Assembly (NCBI RefSeq): GCF_905175375.1
Contig: NZ_CAJIMS010000001.1
Location: forward strand, 1,612,001-1,676,000
DNA: 64,000 nt
Origin: Chryseobacterium aquaeductus
Lineage (GTDB): Bacteria; Bacteroidota; Bacteroidia; Flavobacteriales; Weeksellaceae
Direction of reading: 5' to 3'
This document shows, piece after piece, positions 8,074 to 15,190 of this stretch. Under the pieces are notes generated by a model. That model was not told the DNA's origin, did no database searches, and saw only the letters and a list, made by a program, of their open reading frames with translations. Made by a program: the position numbers and the translations under genes. How positions within the stretch are numbered: position 1 is the first letter of the stretch; each line of letters starts with the position of its first letter.

Positions 8074-9600
8074 ATGACAGACAAAACAAAATTTATTGAT
8101 GATCTCAACAAAAGATATATTCCCAAAGGAGAACATATTATTTTAGGAAAAGGTATGCTTGCTGGTGATGTGGTCACAGAAGTCAATGTTACCATTCCAC
8201 TAAAAACCATCAACCGTCATGGTCTGATTGCCGGAGCCACAGGAACCGGAAAAACAAAAACACTTCAGGTTTTCGCCGAACAGCTTTCGCACGCCGGTAT
8301 TCCATCTTTAGTTTTAGATATAAAAGGAGATTTTTCCGGAATTGCAGAAGCTGGTCAAATGAATTCAATCATTGAAGAGCGGTATGCAAAAACACAACTT
8401 CCTTACAATCCACAGGCTTTTCCTGTCGAATTGATGAGCATTTCAAATGAAAAAGGTGTAAAATTACGTGCTACCGTCACAGAATTTGGTCCTGTTTTAC
8501 TAAGTAAAATTTTAGAATTGAATGATACACAGCAAAGTATCATGTCGATTGTTTTTAAATATTGTGATGACAAAGGCTTGCCTTTAATTGATTTAAATGA
8601 TCTTAAAAAAGTTCTGCAATATGTAACGGATAATCCGCAAGGAAAAGCCGAATTGTCTGCCAATTACGGATCAATTGCTTCAGCGTCTTTGGGTACAATT
8701 TTGAGATCCATCGTTGCTTTGGAGCAACAAGGTGCTGCAGATTTCTTTGGCGAATTAAGTTTTGATGTTCAGGATTTATTAGAAACCAGAGACGGAAAAG
8801 GAGTTGTCAATATTTTACGAGTTGCCGATATTCAGAGTAAACCTCAGTTGTTCTCAACATTTATGCTTTCGCTTTTTGCTGAAATTTACATGACTTTCCC
8901 TGAAGAAGGTGACAGCGGAAAACCAAAATTGGTTCTTTTCATCGACGAAGCGCATTTGATTTTTGATGAATCTTCCAAAGCTTTGGTTTCACAGATCGAA
9001 ACGATGGTGAAACTGATTCGTTCAAAAGGCGTCGGGATTTATTTCATTACCCAAATTCCGGGCGATGTTCCGGAAAATGTGCTTTCACAATTAGGTTTGA
9101 AAATTCAGCACGCATTGAGAGGTTTTACAGCAAAGGATAAAAAAGAAATTTCTAAAGCGGTTGAAAACTATCCGACAACAGAATTTTACAATGCTTCAGA
9201 ATTAATTCAAAATCTAGGAATTGGTGAAGCATTCATCACGGCATTGGATGAAAAAGGAATCCCTACACCGCTGGTTCACACCTACCTGATTTCTCCGGAA
9301 TCAAGAATGGATGTTTTAAATGATGCAGAAGTTTCTGAACTAACATCGAAATCTGCATTAGTTTCAAAATACGAAAAACCTGTCGACCGAGAATCTGCGT
9401 ACGAAATTTTGGTAAAAAGAATGGAGCAGGCGGTTGAAAATTCTGAGCCGACTCAAAAAACCAAACCTGTAAAAGAGGAACCGGGAATGTTTGAGCAGGT
9501 TTTGAAGAGCAGGGCGGGAAGAACTTTTGCCAATACCCTGATGAGAGAAGGCGCTAAAGCTATTTTGGGAATGTTTGGTCTGGGCGGAAGAAGGAGATAA
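8074..9600 (+). CDS. HerA/DUF853-type ATPase (YjgR-like)
   Basis: A 508-aa P-loop ATPase with Walker A GATGTGKT (residues 54-61) and Walker B LFIDEAH (Asp291, Glu292). The central region (GVGIYFITQIPGDVP) and the C-terminal basic tail (GMFGLGGRRR) match the DUF853/HerA C-terminal family, which includes E. coli YjgR. Such proteins form hexameric pumps related to FtsK and HerA, and the cellular role of this branch is not settled. Stand-alone gene, ATG start, TAA stop. The preceding 289-base gap is AT-rich and presumably holds its promoter. Confidence 0.85.
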   Translation: MTDKTKFIDDLNKRYIPKGEHIILGKGMLAGDVVTEVNVTIPLKTINRHGLIAGATGTGKTKTLQVFAEQLSHAGIPSLVLDIKGDFSGIAEAGQMNSIIEERYAKTQLPYNPQAFPVELMSISNEKGVKLRATVTEFGPVLLSKILELNDTQQSIMSIVFKYCDDKGLPLIDLNDLKKVLQYVTDNPQGKAELSANYGSIASASLGTILRSIVALEQQGAADFFGELSFDVQDLLETRDGKGVVNILRVADIQSKPQLFSTFMLSLFAEIYMTFPEEGDSGKPKLVLFIDEAHLIFDESSKALVSQIETMVKLIRSKGVGIYFITQIPGDVPENVLSQLGLKIQHALRGFTAKDKKEISKAVENYPTTEFYNASELIQNLGIGEAFITALDEKGIPTPLVHTYLISPESRMDVLNDAEVSELTSKSALVSKYEKPVDRESAYEILVKRMEQAVENSEPTQKTKPVKEEPGMFEQVLKSRAGRTFANTLMREGAKAILGMFGLGGRRR

Positions 9601-9714
9601 ACCTGATTCTTTTTGTACTTTTTAGCATAATTTGATTATTTTAGCAGAATTCTAAATTGCGCTCAAGTTTTAAAGTTCAGTTTTTGATAGAATTTCTAAG
9701 TAAGATAAAAATAA

Positions 9715-10938
9715 ATGTATTCAATTATAGATATAGAAAGCAATGGTGCAGGTTTCAGAAAAGAATGCATTATCGATATCGCCATTTTCAAATATGATGG
9801 TCATAAAATTGTAGATCAATTTATTTCTCTTGTCAACCCGGAAAGCGACATTACTCCTTTTGTGCAAAAATTGACGAATATCAGCCCAAAAATGGTGAAA
9901 ACTGCTCCGAAATTTCATGAATTAGCCAAAAGAGTCATAGAAATTACAGAAGGCACAACCTTGGTGGGGCATAATATAGAATTCGATTTCAGAATGCTTC
10001 GTCAGTCTTTTCAAAGGCTTGGTTATGATTTTAAAATCAATACTTTAGATACAATTCCTTTAGCAAAAAAACTGATTCCTGATGAGGTAAGTTATTCTTT
10101 GGGCAAGTTGGTAAGATCTTTGGGGATACCTTTGGTCAACGCACATAGAGCAGAAGGTGATGCAAGGGCAACTTTGGAATTGTTTAAACTTTTAGTCTCA
10201 AAAGATACCGAAAACGAGATTATTCAAAAACAGCACGATGAAACGAATGCAAAGTCTTATATCAATAAAATCAAATTGTTGACTCAAGATTTGCCTAGCG
10301 AAAAAGGATTTGTGTATTTCCAGAATGAATCTGGGAAAATTATTCTTTCAGATTACGTTCAGGACATCAATAAATTTTCTAAAAAACTTTTTAATTCTAA
10401 ATTGAAGAAATTTGAAGAAGTTCAGCGTGATGCAGAGCAGATTCATTTTGAATTGACCGGAACAGACATTATTGCCAAATTAATTTTAAATTCAAAAGGC
10501 ATAAAAAAAAGAGAAACATTTCCTTTTGGTTTGTATTTTAGAAATAATAAATATCTCGTTGAGAGAAATACTTTAAATAAAACTGAAAAACCTATTCTTA
10601 AATTCAAAGCATTTACCCAAGGTTCAAAAGCTGTACAATTTATCAATAAAATTGATGAATATAAAGATGTTGAAACCTTCAAAAAGAAAATAGATTTCAG
10701 AAAACGAAACGAGCTTTGGCTTGGAAGCGGAAGAAAATTGGGAGAAAAACTTTTCTTGATTATAGAAAATGGTAAAACTGTTTCTTATGGTTTTTACGAG
10801 TTGTTTACCCAAATTCAAACTTTAAGTAAAATATCTAAACTGAAAATAGATCTTCCGTTATCTGCTACCGATTTGAATAATGAGTTGCAATTGGCGCTAC
10901 TTCGTGGTGATTTTGAAACGCTTCCTTTACCTAAATAA
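9715..10938 (+). CDS. DnaQ-like DEDDh exonuclease fused to a degenerate GIY-YIG-like domain
   Basis: The N-terminal 165 residues form a complete DEDDh 3'-5' exonuclease, with Asp6 and Glu8 in DIES, Asp91 in GHNIEFD, and His144 and Asp149 in AHRAEGDA. The part after residue 190 begins LPSEKGFVYFQNESGKI, which aligns with the start of the UvrC GIY-YIG nuclease domain (LP..PGVY.F....G..IYVGK). The tyrosine-isoleucine-glycine core reads IILSDY and the later conserved glutamate region reads TDIIAKLILNSK. The nuclease site therefore seems lost. DnaQ plus GIY-YIG fusions are known in Bacteroidota. Role: probably DNA repair or editing. Confidence 0.85.
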   Translation: MYSIIDIESNGAGFRKECIIDIAIFKYDGHKIVDQFISLVNPESDITPFVQKLTNISPKMVKTAPKFHELAKRVIEITEGTTLVGHNIEFDFRMLRQSFQRLGYDFKINTLDTIPLAKKLIPDEVSYSLGKLVRSLGIPLVNAHRAEGDARATLELFKLLVSKDTENEIIQKQHDETNAKSYINKIKLLTQDLPSEKGFVYFQNESGKIILSDYVQDINKFSKKLFNSKLKKFEEVQRDAEQIHFELTGTDIIAKLILNSKGIKKRETFPFGLYFRNNKYLVERNTLNKTEKPILKFKAFTQGSKAVQFINKIDEYKDVETFKKKIDFRKRNELWLGSGRKLGEKLFLIIENGKTVSYGFYELFTQIQTLSKISKLKIDLPLSATDLNNELQLALLRGDFETLPLPK

Positions 10939-11014
10939 GTGACGTAATCAAGATTATAAATATTTTTATCAAGAAGAAAACAATATTCAGATTAAATATT
11001 CTCAAAATAAATAG

Positions 11015-11022
11015 TATTTTTG
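11015..11022 (+). promoter_or_regulatory. -7 box for the lysA leader transcript
   Basis: TATTTTTG fits TAnnTTTG. Transcription would begin near 11029, about 14 bases before the leader peptide start and about 160 bases before lysA. The -33 region (TTAA) is weak. Confidence 0.5.
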
Positions 11023-11042
11023 CAAAAGAATAAAAATAAGCA

Positions 11043-11114
11043 ATGCAAAATTTTAAACAAAAACAAACCGGAAAAAAGGGAGCTGTGAAGTTTTCAAAGG
11101 TTTGGAATACCTAA
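11043..11114 (+). CDS. Lysine-rich leader peptide upstream of lysA
   Basis: A 23-codon frame that starts with ATG just after the predicted transcription start and ends with TAA at 11112-11114. Six of the 23 codons are lysine (residues 5, 7, 11, 12, 16 and 19). The stop codon touches the first strand of an RNA hairpin that competes with a terminator in front of lysA. Position, size and content fit a leader peptide sensing charged lysine tRNA. Lysine is common in this genome, so the composition alone is not proof. Confidence 0.55.
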   Translation: MQNFKQKQTGKKGAVKFSKVWNT

Positions 11115-11175
11115 GAGTTGCCTTGCATAAAAATAATATTATGGCAGACTCTTCTCGAAGAATCTGTCTTTTTTT
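11114..11175 (+). promoter_or_regulatory. Candidate transcription attenuator of lysA
   Basis: Two mutually exclusive hairpins can be drawn. AGAGTTGCC (11114-11122) can pair with GGCAGACTCT (11143-11152) as an antiterminator. Alternatively 11143-11153 can pair with 11158-11168 (CUCG loop, one C-A mismatch), followed by seven T, as a terminator. A ribosome at the leader stop would cover 11114-11122 and favour the terminator. A ribosome stalled at Lys16 or Lys19 would leave it free. This is the classical attenuation arrangement. Confidence 0.6.
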
Positions 11176-11191
11176 ATGTTAAATTAAAATT

Positions 11192-12391
11192 ATGAATTCA
11201 AAAGAATTATTAAAGATTGCCCAAGAATTTGGCACGCCGGTGTATGTTTATGACGCTGAATCCATCAAAACTCAATACGAAAAACTTACATCTTCTTTTT
11301 TGAAACATACGAAGTTCTTCTATGCAGCGAAGGCTTTAACGAACATCAATATTTTAAAATACATAAAAAACCTGGGCGCTTCTTTGGATTGCGTATCGAT
11401 AAGCGAAGTGAAATTAGGTTTGAAGGCCGGCTTTACTAAAGAAAGAATATTATTTACTCCAAATTGTGTCGACTTAGCTGAAATTGAAGAAGCAATGCAA
11501 CACGGAGTTCACATAAACATCGACAATATCTCGATTCTTGAGCAGTTTGGGAACAAATACGGAAATACATATCCAATTTTTGTAAGAATCAATCCGCATA
11601 TTTACGCAGGAGGAAATCACAAAATTTCTACAGGACATATCGATTCAAAATTCGGAATTTCTATTCATCAGATGCGTCACATCGAACGTGTGATGAAAAG
11701 TACCAATCTTAATGTAGAAGGTCTTCACATGCACACAGGAAGCGAAATCAAAGATCCTGAAGTGTTTTTGCAGGCTCTTGAAATCATGCTTGAATTGTCT
11801 GAGCATTTTCCGAATTTGAAATATCTGGATATGGGAAGCGGTTTTAAAATTCCTTATCAGGACAGTGATATGGAAACAGATGTGAAAGCTTTGGGTAAAA
11901 AAGTTGAAAAAGCCATCGCAGAATTTTCAAAAGAAACAGGAAAGAAATTTGAACTTTGGTTCGAACCCGGAAAATTTTTGGTTGGAAAATGTGGTTATTT
12001 ATTGGTGAAAGCTAACGTGATTAAGCAAACTACAGCGACTGTTTTTGTAGGAGTCAACTCAGGATTTAATCATTTAATTCGTCCAATGTTTTATGATTCT
12101 TACCATACCATTGAAAATTTATCAAATCCAAAAGGTGCTGAAAGAATTTATACGGTAGTAGGAAATATCTGTGAAACAGACACTTTCGCTTGGGACAGAA
12201 AATTGAATGAAGTAAGAGAAGGCGATGTTTTGGCTTTCCATACAGCCGGAGCTTATGGTTTTGAAATGAGTACCAATTTTAACTCGAGATTAAAACCCGC
12301 AGAAGTACTTTTCTTAGACGGGAAAGCTCATCTGATCAGAAAAAGAGACGAATTTGAAGATTTGCTGAGAAATCAGATTGAAGTTCTTTAA
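11192..12391 (+). CDS. lysA: Diaminopimelate decarboxylase
   Basis: A PLP enzyme of 399 aa catalysing the last step of lysine synthesis, meso-diaminopimelate to lysine. The PLP lysine is Lys47 in FFYAAKALTN. The glycine-rich phosphate loop region (MHTGSEIKD, LDMGSGFKIP) is present. The active-site cysteine-containing motif GNICETDTF has Cys327, and the C-terminal GAYGFEMSTNFNSR is typical. The length is normal. It follows a lysine-rich leader ORF and terminator hairpin, which suggests end-product control. A bidirectional terminator separates it from the convergent exporter gene. Confidence 0.95.
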   Translation: MNSKELLKIAQEFGTPVYVYDAESIKTQYEKLTSSFLKHTKFFYAAKALTNINILKYIKNLGASLDCVSISEVKLGLKAGFTKERILFTPNCVDLAEIEEAMQHGVHINIDNISILEQFGNKYGNTYPIFVRINPHIYAGGNHKISTGHIDSKFGISIHQMRHIERVMKSTNLNVEGLHMHTGSEIKDPEVFLQALEIMLELSEHFPNLKYLDMGSGFKIPYQDSDMETDVKALGKKVEKAIAEFSKETGKKFELWFEPGKFLVGKCGYLLVKANVIKQTTATVFVGVNSGFNHLIRPMFYDSYHTIENLSNPKGAERIYTVVGNICETDTFAWDRKLNEVREGDVLAFHTAGAYGFEMSTNFNSRLKPAEVLFLDGKAHLIRKRDEFEDLLRNQIEVL

Positions 12392-12405
12392 AATATAAAA
12401 TAACG

Positions 12406-12437
12406 AAGCTCTGCAAGAAATTGCGGAGCTTATTTTT
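12406..12437. terminator. Bidirectional terminator between lysA and the EamA gene
   Basis: Stem AAGCTCTGCAA / TTGCGGAGCTT with a GAAA loop and one G-U pair, T run on the plus side. The two flanking genes converge here. Confidence 0.75.
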
Positions 12438-13314
12438 TAGCAATAATTTTAGTTCTCAAAAAGATTAAACCTGCAAGAATAACAATTGCTCCCACAAATT
12501 GCAGAGTAGTAAGCGTCTCACCATCCAAAATACCCCAAATAATGGCCACGATAGGCATGAGTAATGTAACCGTAGAAGCGAAAAGTGGAGTAGAGACTTT
12601 CAGCAGACGATAATTCATCATCATTGCCAAGCCGGTTCCAAACACAGATAGCAGACTCACAAAAAATAATCCGGTCATATTTTCTTTTGAAAAAGTGAAA
12701 GTTGCAGCAAAACCTGTGGATAATAATGAAAAAAGAGAGGGCAAAAACAGTACAAACGAAAATACAAATGCCGACAAAACTGTCGAAGAGACATTCATGA
12801 GTTTAGATTTTACCGTAGTGGTACTGATGGCATAGCACAATGTCGCCAAAAGTAAAAGTAAAATAGGAAATATCTTAAATTTAGCATCGTCTCCTCCACC
12901 AAATGCAAGCATACACACTCCTGTGAAGCTGATGAAAATTCCGGTCATTTGTCTTTTGGTGGTTTCAAATTTCCAGAATAAAGTTCCTACAATAATCACA
13001 AAAATCGGCATCATCGAATTGATAATCCCTGCAATACTGCTGCTGATTTCTGTTTCAGCAATTGGAAATAAAAACATGGGGATAAAGTTGCCCGTAAAAG
13101 CAGCTAAAATGAGCCATTTCAATTGATTTTTCGGGAAGAGTTTATATTTTGATATGGCGATTGGCATCAGAATAATTCCGGCAATCAAAACTCTCAGCGC
13201 TCCCACCTGATAAGGAGTAAAATGGTCTAAGGATTTTTTTATTAAGATAAATGAAGATCCCCAAATAATACTGAGGACGATCAATAGAACCCATTTCTCT
13301 TTATCTGCGTTCAT
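12430..13314 (-). CDS. EamA/DMT-family transporter
   Basis: A 294-aa inner-membrane protein with about ten hydrophobic segments in two repeats, the standard EamA (drug/metabolite transporter) layout. The N-terminal WGSSFILIKKSLDHFTPYQV and the central FETTKRQMTGIFISFTGV are characteristic of the family. Substrates of these exporters vary (amino acids, metabolites, drugs) and cannot be read from the sequence. Its start overlaps the stop of aat by 14 bases, so it is probably co-translated with aat. Confidence 0.85.
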   Translation of the reverse strand: MNADKEKWVLLIVLSIIWGSSFILIKKSLDHFTPYQVGALRVLIAGIILMPIAISKYKLFPKNQLKWLILAAFTGNFIPMFLFPIAETEISSSIAGIINSMMPIFVIIVGTLFWKFETTKRQMTGIFISFTGVCMLAFGGGDDAKFKIFPILLLLLATLCYAISTTTVKSKLMNVSSTVLSAFVFSFVLFLPSLFSLLSTGFAATFTFSKENMTGLFFVSLLSVFGTGLAMMMNYRLLKVSTPLFASTVTLLMPIVAIIWGILDGETLTTLQFVGAIVILAGLIFLRTKIIAKK

Positions 13315-13954
13315 TATTTTCTTGTAAAATTTTTAAAAATTCTCTCTTAGGAATCATGGTTGCACCCAAGCTTTCAAGATGCTCTGTATGAGATTGGCAG
13401 TCGATCAATGCAAGTTCTTTTTTGTGAGTTTCCACAAAATGTATGAATCCTGCTTTTGAAGCATTACTCACTTTTGCAAACATACTTTCTCCGCAGAAGA
13501 CTTTCCCAATCTGCAAACCGTAAAATCCGCCCACCAATTCGTTATTTTGCCATACTTCAATACTTTTTGCCAAGCCGTAATGGTGAAGTTTGGTAAATGA
13601 CTCTATTAATTCTTTTGAAATCCATGTTCCGTCCTGACCTTTTCTGCTTACTTCCTGACAGTTCTTGATGACCGCCGCAAAATCTTTATTTTCTGTAAAT
13701 GTGAAAAGATTATTATTGAGAATTTTCCTCATCGATTTTGAAATTTTCAAATCCTCAGGAAAAATAACAAATCTGGGGTCAGGACACCACCAAAGAATTT
13801 CTTCCCCGGGATTAAACCAAGGGAAAATACCGTTTTCGTAAGCAAACCAAATTCTTTCCATAGACAGATCGCCTCCGTAAGCAATAATGCCTTCGTGCCC
13901 GTCATAGTGTTGCGGGTTAGGAAATGAAATTTCGTTTTGATTTAATCGAATCAT
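13301..13954 (-). CDS. aat: Leucyl/phenylalanyl-tRNA-protein transferase
   Basis: Aat transfers Leu or Phe from aminoacyl-tRNA to N-terminal Arg or Lys of proteins, marking them for ClpAP under the N-end rule. Family motifs are FPNPQHYDGHEGIIAYGGDL, GIFPWFNPGEEILWWCPDPR and GGFYGLQIGKVFCGESMF. I chose the ATG at 13954 (217 aa) over the GTG at 13972, because the GTG lies within the upstream gene's terminator. Aat and the EamA gene overlap, so they form one unit. Confidence 0.92.
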   Translation of the reverse strand: MIRLNQNEISFPNPQHYDGHEGIIAYGGDLSMERIWFAYENGIFPWFNPGEEILWWCPDPRFVIFPEDLKISKSMRKILNNNLFTFTENKDFAAVIKNCQEVSRKGQDGTWISKELIESFTKLHHYGLAKSIEVWQNNELVGGFYGLQIGKVFCGESMFAKVSNASKAGFIHFVETHKKELALIDCQSHTEHLESLGATMIPKREFLKILQENNERR

Positions 13955-13959
13955 AGGTG

Positions 13960-13987
13960 AAAAAAATCCCACTTGAAAAGCGGGATT
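13960..13987 (-). terminator. Terminator after the DUF3127 gene
   Basis: On the minus strand, stem ATCCCGC / GTGGGAT with one mismatch, followed by seven T. The T run ends only six bases before the aat start, so aat may be expressed by read-through. Confidence 0.6.
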
Positions 13988-14008
13988 ATGTTTGATTGTA
14001 TGCTTTAG

Positions 14009-14392
14009 TTAAAAAGGTAAATCATCGTCATCATCTCCTGCAAAAGGATTTTCGTTAGAAACCGGTGATGCTGCTTGCTGAGAAGACGCCTGAGTAGGCT
14101 CTGCACCTGTACCGTTATCCATAACTTTTTCTATTCTCCATCCGGTAATAGAGTTGAAATATTTTGTTTCTCCTTGTGGCGAAACCCATTCTCTGCCTCT
14201 GATGTTGATTCCTACCTTCACATTTTCTCCTTCTTTCAAAGCATCCAATAAATTTATTTTATCTTGTAAAAACTCAATGTTTATTGGCTGTGGGTATTGT
14301 TCTTGTGTAAGAATAACCATTTCTCTCTTTTGGAAACCACTCGCAAATATTTGAACATCAGTGATTTTCTTTACCGTTCCTTGTAATTCCAT
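14009..14392 (-). CDS. DUF3127 (OB-fold, SSB-like) protein
   Basis: A 127-aa protein starting at the ATG at 14392 (MELQGTVKKITDVQIF). A longer in-frame extension to 14527 would cover the tRNA promoter and is unlikely. The N-terminal 90 residues match DUF3127, a Bacteroidota family with an oligonucleotide-binding fold (INIEFLQDKINLLDALKEG, GINIRGREW). The C-terminus is a disordered stretch ending in DDDDDLPF, the acidic tail with terminal Pro-Phe that single-stranded-DNA-binding proteins use to recruit partners. It is therefore probably a DNA-maintenance protein, not the main SSB. Confidence 0.85.
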   Translation of the reverse strand: MELQGTVKKITDVQIFASGFQKREMVILTQEQYPQPINIEFLQDKINLLDALKEGENVKVGINIRGREWVSPQGETKYFNSITGWRIEKVMDNGTGAEPTQASSQQAASPVSNENPFAGDDDDDLPF

Positions 14393-14489
14393 ATCGTAAT
14401 TATTAACTTTGTAAAAGTAGTAAATTGAAATGTAATAAAAAGAACCCGAAAACAAATTTTGCAAAAAAAATATTTTTTTTCTGAAAACT

Positions 14490-14520
14490 CTTGCAAATAA
14501 AAATAATTGCCCTATATTTG
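14490..14520 (+). promoter_or_regulatory. Promoter of the tRNA-Leu/Gly/Leu cluster
   Basis: TATATTTG at 14513-14520 as the -7 box, with CTTG 19 bases upstream as a near -33. The first tRNA starts 46 bases after the box. Confidence 0.6.
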
Positions 14521-14566
14521 CACTCACAAAAACGAAAGAAGTTCTTTAAAATAACTCAATAATAAT

Positions 14567-14648
14567 GCGGATGTGGTGTAATTGGTAGCCACGCCAGACT
14601 TAGGATCTGGTGCCGTGAGGCGTGGGGGTTCGAGTCCCTTCATCCGCA
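14567..14648 (+). tRNA. tRNA-Leu (TAG)
   Basis: An 82-nt class II tRNA. Acceptor GCGGATG pairs with CATCCGC, anticodon loop CTTAGGA gives TAG, and a variable arm and T arm (GGGGTTCGAGTCCCT) are present. Confidence 0.95.
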
Positions 14649-14656
14649 CAAATTAT

Positions 14657-14732
14657 GCGAAAATAGCTCAGCTGGTAGAGCACAACCTTGCCAAGGTTGG
14701 GGTCGCGGGTTCGAGTCCCGTTTTTCGCTCCA
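14657..14732 (+). tRNA. tRNA-Gly (GCC)
   Basis: 76 nt including an encoded CCA end. Acceptor GCGAAAA pairs with TTTTCGC, and the anticodon loop TTGCCAA gives GCC. It reads GGC/GGT, so it does not explain TGA decoding elsewhere in the window. Confidence 0.95.
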
Positions 14733-14738
14733 CACCAT

Positions 14739-14822
14739 GCCCTGGTGGTGGAATTGGTAGACACGCAGGACTTAAAATCCTGTATCCGCAAGGATGTACG
14801 GGTTCAAGTCCCGTCTGGGGTA
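14739..14822 (+). tRNA. tRNA-Leu (TAA)
   Basis: 84 nt with a long variable arm (TGTATCCGCAAGGATGTA). The anticodon loop CTTAAAA gives TAA. It is the last tRNA before the accessory region begins. Confidence 0.95.
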
Positions 14823-14842
14823 CTAGCTGATTATCAGCGATT

Positions 14843-14871
14843 TAGCTCTCTTTTTAAGAGGGCTTTTTTTA
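14843..14871 (+). terminator. Terminator of the tRNA cluster
   Basis: Stem AGCTCTCTT / AAGAGGGCT followed by a run of seven T. Confidence 0.8.
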
Positions 14872-15190
14872 TGCTAAAAAATCTCGGGTACAACATAGGT
14901 ACAACAAATCTCGGTTTACATTGTACCATAAAATTTTATCTTGGTTTCAAAGAGCAATTTCTCTTTTTTCCTTTATTGGTAGTGTTTTGCAATAATTTGA
15001 GCTTTCAAAAAAGGCTTACTTAAATACTAAATTGAAAGGTTTGAACAATTACCAAAAACTAAAAATGTTGTACTTTTTTAGTTTTTGAAAGAGAAACCTA
15101 TTTATTAAAGATACTTTGAAAGAGATTTTTGCTTTCAACAAAACAAAAAAGACCCTGTGGCTTCTAATAAAATTTGTGCAAAATTAATTA
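14872..15190. other. Gene-free junction between the tRNA cluster and the IS5-type element
   Basis: About 320 bases without a gene. Just after the tRNA-Leu terminator is GGGTACAACATAGGTACAAC (a repeat of GGTACAAC), with GTACC again near 14925. Such repeats next to a tRNA 3' end are what recombinase attachment sites look like, and accessory DNA starts here. No matching copy of the tRNA end was found further right, so an attachment site is only a possibility. Confidence 0.35.

Noticed and set aside
13955..13972. GTG at 13972 as the start of aat.
   Set aside because: It lies in the T run of the upstream terminator. The ATG at 13954 gives the usual N-terminus.
14393..14527. N-terminal extension of the DUF3127 gene to 14527.
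   Set aside because: It would cover the tRNA promoter region and add hydrophobic residues not found in the family.
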